Assembly (NCBI GenBank): GCA_041662295.1
Contig: JBAZSR010000154.1
Location: 1-9,454 of the forward strand
DNA: 9,454 bases
DNA from: JACQWX01 sp041662295
GTDB taxonomy: Bacteria; Elusimicrobiota; Elusimicrobia; UBA1565; UBA9628
Direction of reading: 5' to 3'
Every line of letters starts with the position of its first letter. The stretch's first letter is position 1. The translations under genes were made by a program, and so were the position numbers. The notes beneath the pieces are model-generated. The model saw only the letters and a program-made list of their open reading frames with translations. It was not told the origin of the DNA and searched no databases. Shown here one piece after another: positions 5,671 through 9,454 of this stretch.

Positions 5671-6339
5671 ATGCCCCCATCCCCAGCGTCCCGCCGCCTC
5701 TTCCGTTGGCGCGGGGCGGCCGTCCTCATCACTTCCGGCCCCACGCGCGAGTACCTCGACCCGGTGCGCTTCCTCACCAATGCGTCGAGCGGCCGGATGG
5801 GCCGCGAGCTGGCTCGGGCGGCCCTGCGCCGGGGCGCGGCCGTGACGGTCGTCTGCGGGCCCTGCGAGGTCCCCCCTCCTGCGGGCGCGGTGGTCGTGCC
5901 CGTGGTGACCGCGGCGCAGATGCGGCGTGAGACCCTCCGGAGGGTCTCCACCGCAAGGGTGCTCATCGGGGCGGCCGCGGTGGCCGACTGGAGGTTCTCC
6001 TCCTTCAGCCGGCACAAGCTCAAGCGGGGGCGCTCGGCGCTCCGGTTGACTCTCGTGCCCAATCCCGATATCATCAAGGAGGCTGCTGCGCGCCGCGGCG
6101 CCGGGTGCGTGGCCGTGGGCTTCGCGCTGGAGACCCGTGGGGGCCCGCGGGCCGCGAGGGAGAAGCTCCTGGCCAAGGGGCTCGACTTGGTGGTGGCCAA
6201 CGGCCCCGCCTCCGTGGGCGCGGAGCGGTCCCGGTTCGACATCGTGAGCCGGGCCGGGACCCGCAGGCTTGGGGTCGTGAGCAAGCGTCGGGCGGCCGGC
6301 CTCATCCTGGACGCGGCCGCGGGAGTATTGGGAGGATAA
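5671..6339 (+). CDS. coaB: Phosphopantothenate-cysteine ligase (CoaB, stand-alone)
   Basis: A 222-residue ligase joining cysteine to 4'-phosphopantothenate, normally with CTP, the step before CoaC. Signatures: ITSGPTREYLDPVRF (20-34), NASSGRMG (37-44, Asn37 matching E. coli Asn210), AAAVADWRF, then HKLKRG with Lys116 and Lys118 in the position of the E. coli KIKK lysine motif, PNPDIIKEA, VGFALET and KLLAKGLDLVVAN. In most bacteria CoaC and CoaB are fused in one protein of about 400 residues; here coaC ends 10 nt before this ATG and coaB is in a different frame. ATG at 5671 lies 17 codons before the conserved core and lacks a clear ribosome binding site; the frame is open further upstream, so coupling to coaC translation or a frameshift in the linker are both possible. 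Confidence 0.93.
   Translation: MPPSPASRRLFRWRGAAVLITSGPTREYLDPVRFLTNASSGRMGRELARAALRRGAAVTVVCGPCEVPPPAGAVVVPVVTAAQMRRETLRRVSTARVLIGAAAVADWRFSSFSRHKLKRGRSALRLTLVPNPDIIKEAAARRGAGCVAVGFALETRGGPRAAREKLLAKGLDLVVANGPASVGAERSRFDIVSRAGTRRLGVVSKRRAAGLILDAAAGVLGG
5929..5948. repeat. 20-bp perfect palindrome inside coaB
   Basis: GAGACCCTCC is followed immediately by its exact reverse complement, with no spacer. It lies in coding sequence (ETLRRVS in CoaB), so it may be chance in GC-rich DNA or a weak binding or pause site. Complementarity stops at both ends. Nothing else supports a function. Confidence 0.4.
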
Positions 6340-6342
6340 GCG

Positions 6343-7098
6343 ATGTCTCGAAAGGGGAAGGCCGTCGAGCCGAGGGGAGAGCTCCTGGACCTGGTCCAGA
6401 GCCTCCGCCTGAGGGTCGCGGGCTCTTCGGCCGGGGAGTGGAAGACCGCGGGACCCGCCGCTCCGACGGGCCGCCCGGTCTCTCCCGAGGCCGAGCTGAG
6501 GGCCGTGGCGGACCAGGTCCTGTCCTGCAAGGAGTGTCCTCTCGGGGCGACCCGGCTCAAGGCGGTCCCCGGCGTGGGCTCGCCGTCGGCGGAGATTGTC
6601 TTTGTCGGCGAGGGGCCCGGCTACGAGGAGGACCGCAAGGGCGAGCCCTTCGTGGGCAAGGCCGGCGGCCTCCTGGACCGGATCCTCAAGGCCATGGGGC
6701 TCTCCCGGGAGTCGGTCTTCATCGCGAACATCGTGAAGTGCCATCCGATGCGCGACCCATCGGACCCGGAGGCCCGCGGCAACGACAGGCCGCCCTCCCC
6801 CGAGGAGATCGCGGTCTGCCGGCGCTACCTCGACCGGCAGATCGCGGCCATCGGCCCGCGGGTGATCGTGGGCCTCGGGGCCGTCAGCGCCAAGGCGCTG
6901 CTGGGCACTTCGGAGGGGATCACGCGCCTCCGGGGCGGTTGGGCGGAGTACCGGCGGCCCGACGGGTCCGGCCCCGCCATCCCCTTCATGCCCACCTACC
7001 ACCCGGCGGCGCTCCTGCGCGACGAGACCCTCAAGCCCGCGGTCTGGTCCGACATGAAGGCCGTCCTCGCCAGGCTCGGCCGGAGCGCGCCGAAATGA
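6343..7098 (+). CDS. Uracil-DNA glycosylase, family 4 (iron-sulfur type)
   Basis: A 251-residue enzyme that removes uracil from DNA as the first step of base excision repair. The four cysteines expected to hold a 4Fe-4S cluster are present: Cys62 and Cys65 (CKECPLG), Cys133 (VKCHP) and Cys159 (AVCRRYL). Motif A is GEGPGYEED (89-97) followed by PFVGKAGGLLD; motif B is YHPAALLR with His220. The stretch between Cys133 and Cys159 is about ten residues longer than usual, with a charged insert (PSDPEARGNDR). The first 50 or so residues are a variable leader of the kind many bacterial members carry. GGAGG at 6331-6335 lies 7 nt before the ATG, inside the last codons of coaB. Its stop overlaps the methyltransferase start as ATGA. 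Its place just before priA fits DNA maintenance. Confidence 0.95.
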   Translation: MSRKGKAVEPRGELLDLVQSLRLRVAGSSAGEWKTAGPAAPTGRPVSPEAELRAVADQVLSCKECPLGATRLKAVPGVGSPSAEIVFVGEGPGYEEDRKGEPFVGKAGGLLDRILKAMGLSRESVFIANIVKCHPMRDPSDPEARGNDRPPSPEEIAVCRRYLDRQIAAIGPRVIVGLGAVSAKALLGTSEGITRLRGGWAEYRRPDGSGPAIPFMPTYHPAALLRDETLKPAVWSDMKAVLARLGRSAPK

Positions 7099-7688
7099 TC
7101 CTCGCCGGGGATACGCGGCGCCGCCCTGATGCCTCCGATGAGGACGCTTTCCTCTATCTGAAGGCTATGTTCAAAGACATCGCCGTCGCCTCGGTCCAGC
7201 CCAGCAGCAAGTTCCTCATCCAGCGGGTGCTCAAGGCCATGGACCTCAGGACCGCCCGCGTCCTGGTCGAGTACGGCGCCGCGGACGGCGTCATCACCCG
7301 GCACATCCTTTCGGCCATGGCCCCGGAGGCCAGGCTCGTCGCCATCGAGCGCAACGCCGCCCTCTGCGGGAAGCTCTCGCGCCTGCGCGACCGCCGCCTC
7401 GTCCCCGTGTACGGGGACGTGCGGCGGCTCGACTCCATCCTTCGGGACCTGGGGATCGTCCAAGCCGACGTGATCGTCTCCGGCGTCCCCTTCTCCCTGT
7501 TCCGGCCCCGGGCGCGGCACGAGCTCCTCACCAGGACCCTGGACCTCCTCCGGCCCGGCGGCAGGTTCGTGGCCTATCAGATGACGACGCACCTCATCCC
7601 CTTGCTCGGGGACTACTTCTCACGCGTGGAGACGGAGTTCGAGGTGAGGAACATCCCCCCGCTCTTCGTCTTCAAGGCCTTCAAGTAG
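7095..7688 (+). CDS. Small class I SAM methyltransferase (PmtA/KsgA-like)
   Basis: A 197-residue protein resembling phospholipid N-methyltransferases and rRNA adenine dimethyltransferase-like proteins. SVQPSSKFLIQRVL (33-46) corresponds to the PSS segment before the SAM fold in PmtA-like proteins. Motif I is VEYGAADG (58-65), where the usual E-x-G-x-G-x-G has Ala for the middle Gly. VAIERN with Glu85 is the acidic SAM-ribose position, YGDVRRLD the next motif, and VIVSGVPFSLF replaces the NPPY-type motif, which suits PmtA-like lipid enzymes more than adenine methylases. LLRPGGRFVAYQMTT is the post-motif strand. No transmembrane helix is evident. ATG at 7095 overlaps the glycosylase stop as ATGA; Met25 (MFKDIAV) is an alternative start. 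The substrate cannot be told from sequence; phosphatidylethanolamine or RNA are candidates. priA follows after 4 nt. Confidence 0.8.
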   Translation: MILAGDTRRRPDASDEDAFLYLKAMFKDIAVASVQPSSKFLIQRVLKAMDLRTARVLVEYGAADGVITRHILSAMAPEARLVAIERNAALCGKLSRLRDRRLVPVYGDVRRLDSILRDLGIVQADVIVSGVPFSLFRPRARHELLTRTLDLLRPGGRFVAYQMTTHLIPLLGDYFSRVETEFEVRNIPPLFVFKAFK

Positions 7689-7692
7689 GACG

Positions 7693-9454
7693 ATGCTCAT
7701 CGCCGAGGTCGCCTTTCCGGTCCCCATCCACAACACCTACCATTACCTGGTGCCCGACGCCCTGCGGGGGGTCGCGGCGGGCTGCAGGGTCCGGGCCACT
7801 TTCGGACCGCGCCTCCTGACCGGGACCGTGCTCTCGGTCTTCGACGGCGAACCCGGCCGGCCCCTCAAGCCCCTGGCCGCCGTGGTCGACGCGTCCCCGG
7901 TGCTCTCGGCCGAGATGCTCGACACGGCCCGGTGGATGTCGCGGCGCTACGGCGCCGCCATCGGTGAGAGCGCCCGGTGCCTCCTGCCTCCGTTCATCCG
8001 GCCTGTGGTGCCCGCGCCCGGGGCGCCGGGGGACCCCAAACGCCCTTCGGGCGTCTCCCTCGGCACCGGCGGAGAAGGAGCCGCTCCGGCGGCGCCCGGG
8101 GACGGCACGGACGCCCCTTTTGAATTGACCGAGGGGCAGAAGGAGTCCGTGGCCGCGCTCCTCGAGCGCATGCGCTCGAGGGCCCACGAGGTCGCTCTGC
8201 TCTTCGGCGTCCCGGCGTCGGGCAAGACCGAGGTGTACCTGCGGCTCCTGCGCGAGGCGGTCAACGGAGGAGGGCAGGCCCTCTTCATGCTCCCGGAGAT
8301 CTCCCTGACCGGCCCGTTCTTCGAGGAGTTCCGCTCCCGCCTCGGCGTGCCCGTGGCCCTGTGGCACTCCAGGCTCGGGAGCAGGGAGCGCAGCCTCGCC
8401 TGGAGCGGCCTGGCCTCGGGGAGCGTCCAGGTGGTGGTCGGCGCGCGCTCCTCCGCGCTGCTTCCCTTCAAGGACCTCCGGCTCGTGGTGGTCGACGAGG
8501 AGCAGGACGAGTCCTTCAAGCAGGAGTCCCCCCCTCCTTATTATCACGCCCGCGAGGTCGTGGTCCAGCGCGCCCGGTCCCACGGCGCCCTGGTCGTCCT
8601 GGGGTCGGCCACGCCCTCCATGGAGACCTGCCAGCTCGCGCTCGACGGCGGGGCGCGCCTGCTCGTCATGCGCGAGCGCGTCCTGTGCAAGTCCACCCCG
8701 ACGGTCTCCGTCTGCCCCAAGCCGGCCGGGGAGCTCTGCATCTCCCGGGCTCTCCTCGACAAGCTCCGCGAGCGGCGCGAGAGGGGCGAGCAGTCGATCC
8801 TCCTCGTCAACCGCAGGGGCTTCTCGACTTTGGTCATGTGCGGCAAGTGCGGCTGGGTGGACCGTTGCGTTTCCTGCGGCGTGGCCCGCATCCGGCACCA
8901 GGAGCCCGACAACGGGTTCCTCATGAGGTGCCACCACTGCGGCCGCAGTTCCCCGGTCCTGACCGCGTGCGCGAAGTGCGGCAACGCCGCCCTCTGGGTG
9001 GCCGGGACCGGGACGCAGAAGGTTGTCGCCGAGCTCAAGGAGGCCATCCCCGGGGTGAAGGCCCTGCGCATGGACCGGGACACCCTGAAGGAGTCGGCCG
9101 CGGACCGCAGGATCCTGGCGGATTTCCGCGCCGGCCGGGCCGAGGTCCTGGTGGGGACCAAACTGGTGGCCAAGAGCTTTCACTTTCCCTCCGTGACCCT
9201 CGTGGGCGTCGTGGACGCCGACACCATGATGCACATGCCCGACTTCAGGGCCTCGGAGCGGACCATGCAGCTCCTCCTTCAGGTCGCCGGGCGGTCGGGC
9301 CGCGGGGACAAGCCGGGCGAGGTCCTCATCCAGACCTCCCATCCCGACCTGGCCCGGCTCGGGGCGTCGACCTTCTGCGACTACGAGGATTTCGCGCGGC
9401 GCGAGCTGGCGGCGCGCCGCGACCTGGCCTACCCGCCGTTCTCCGCCCTCATCC
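7693..9454 (+). CDS. priA: Primosomal replication restart helicase PriA, 3' end cut by the window edge
   Basis: About 587 codons are present of the usual 730 or so; the frame runs off the right edge without a stop. PriA recognises stalled forks and reloads the replicative helicase. The N-terminal DNA-binding domain starts VAFPVPIHNTYHYLVP and is followed by a winged-helix region (ARWMSRRYGAAIGESARCLLPP). A Gly/Pro-rich linker then contains a repeat shared with coaC. Helicase motifs: Walker A GVPASGKT (172-179), DEEQ (268-271, usually DEEH), GSATPS, and VNRRG. Eight zinc cysteines are intact: 383, 386, 392, 395, 413, 416, 426 and 429. Motif V reads GTKLVAKSFHFP, with Ser495 where Gly is usual, then PDFRASER and QVAGRSGR. 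ATG at 7693 starts the conserved N-terminus; no strong ribosome binding site is seen, so coupling to the methyltransferase 4 nt upstream is likely. Confidence 0.97.
   Translation, partial: MLIAEVAFPVPIHNTYHYLVPDALRGVAAGCRVRATFGPRLLTGTVLSVFDGEPGRPLKPLAAVVDASPVLSAEMLDTARWMSRRYGAAIGESARCLLPPFIRPVVPAPGAPGDPKRPSGVSLGTGGEGAAPAAPGDGTDAPFELTEGQKESVAALLERMRSRAHEVALLFGVPASGKTEVYLRLLREAVNGGGQALFMLPEISLTGPFFEEFRSRLGVPVALWHSRLGSRERSLAWSGLASGSVQVVVGARSSALLPFKDLRLVVVDEEQDESFKQESPPPYYHAREVVVQRARSHGALVVLGSATPSMETCQLALDGGARLLVMRERVLCKSTPTVSVCPKPAGELCISRALLDKLRERRERGEQSILLVNRRGFSTLVMCGKCGWVDRCVSCGVARIRHQEPDNGFLMRCHHCGRSSPVLTACAKCGNAALWVAGTGTQKVVAELKEAIPGVKALRMDRDTLKESAADRRILADFRAGRAEVLVGTKLVAKSFHFPSVTLVGVVDADTMMHMPDFRASERTMQLLLQVAGRSGRGDKPGEVLIQTSHPDLARLGASTFCDYEDFARRELAARRDLAYPPFSALI
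8023..8066 (+). repeat. Dispersed 44-bp repeat, copy in the priA linker
   Basis: This is the partner of the copy at 5050-5093, aligned without gaps with seven mismatches. The inverted repeat CGCCC/GGGCG (8041-8045 and 8049-8053, loop TTC) is kept although the loop differs. A second possible stem, TCTCC/GGAGA (8054-8058 and 8070-8074), follows. It encodes a Gly/Pro/Ser-rich stretch between the winged-helix and helicase domains, where PriA proteins vary in length, so insertion there would be tolerated. Confidence 0.6.

Noticed and set aside
5109..7002. Long minus-strand frames of 480-490 residues over coaC, coaB and the glycosylase gene
   Set aside because: They overlap one another and three recognised plus-strand genes, and are Arg/Pro/Ala-rich with no recognisable domain.

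Overview
The window is a GC-rich, densely packed bacterial chromosome segment. It contains a run of ten Ns at 2392-2401, so it is probably a scaffold from a draft or metagenome-assembled genome. Its genes are core housekeeping ones, and there is no phage, CRISPR, tRNA or rRNA signal. The organism cannot be named from this evidence. The gene order gmk-rpoZ-coaC/coaB-priA and the divergence of several proteins suit an uncultured lineage. Elusimicrobiota or a similar poorly cultured phylum is possible, but that is a low-confidence guess.

Left half, minus strand, in order of transcription: a DUF3467 protein (4026-3727), cinA (3730-2456, overlapping it by ATGA), a 65-bp perfect inverted repeat that supplies the stop codon of cinA (2407-2471), the assembly gap, rpsO (2386-2120) and pnp (2031 to beyond the left edge). 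rpsO-pnp is the classic ribosomal protein S15/polynucleotide phosphorylase pair, with an intergenic hairpin.

Right half, plus strand: a tight operon-like run of gmk (4088), an rpoZ-like omega gene (4720), coaC (5040), coaB (5671), a family 4 uracil-DNA glycosylase (6343), a small SAM methyltransferase (7095) and priA (7693 to beyond the right edge). Several junctions are ATGA overlaps. It combines nucleotide supply, RNA polymerase assembly, coenzyme A synthesis, uracil repair and replication restart. The order gmk-rpoZ-coaBC-priA is widespread in bacteria; the glycosylase and methyltransferase are additions. The two halves diverge from a 61-bp AT-rich promoter region (4027-4087), and neither flanking gene has a clear ribosome binding site.

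Points worth a second look: (1) the palindromic repeat at the end of cinA, beside the gap; (2) a diverged 44-bp repeat present both in the 5' end of coaC and in the linker of priA, read in different codon phases, so the likeness is of DNA and not of protein; (3) Ser in place of the usual active-site Cys in CoaC; (4) coaC and coaB as separate genes broken at the usual fusion linker; (5) altered helicase motifs in PriA (DEEQ, and AKSFHFP in motif V). I see no convincing new multi-gene system here.
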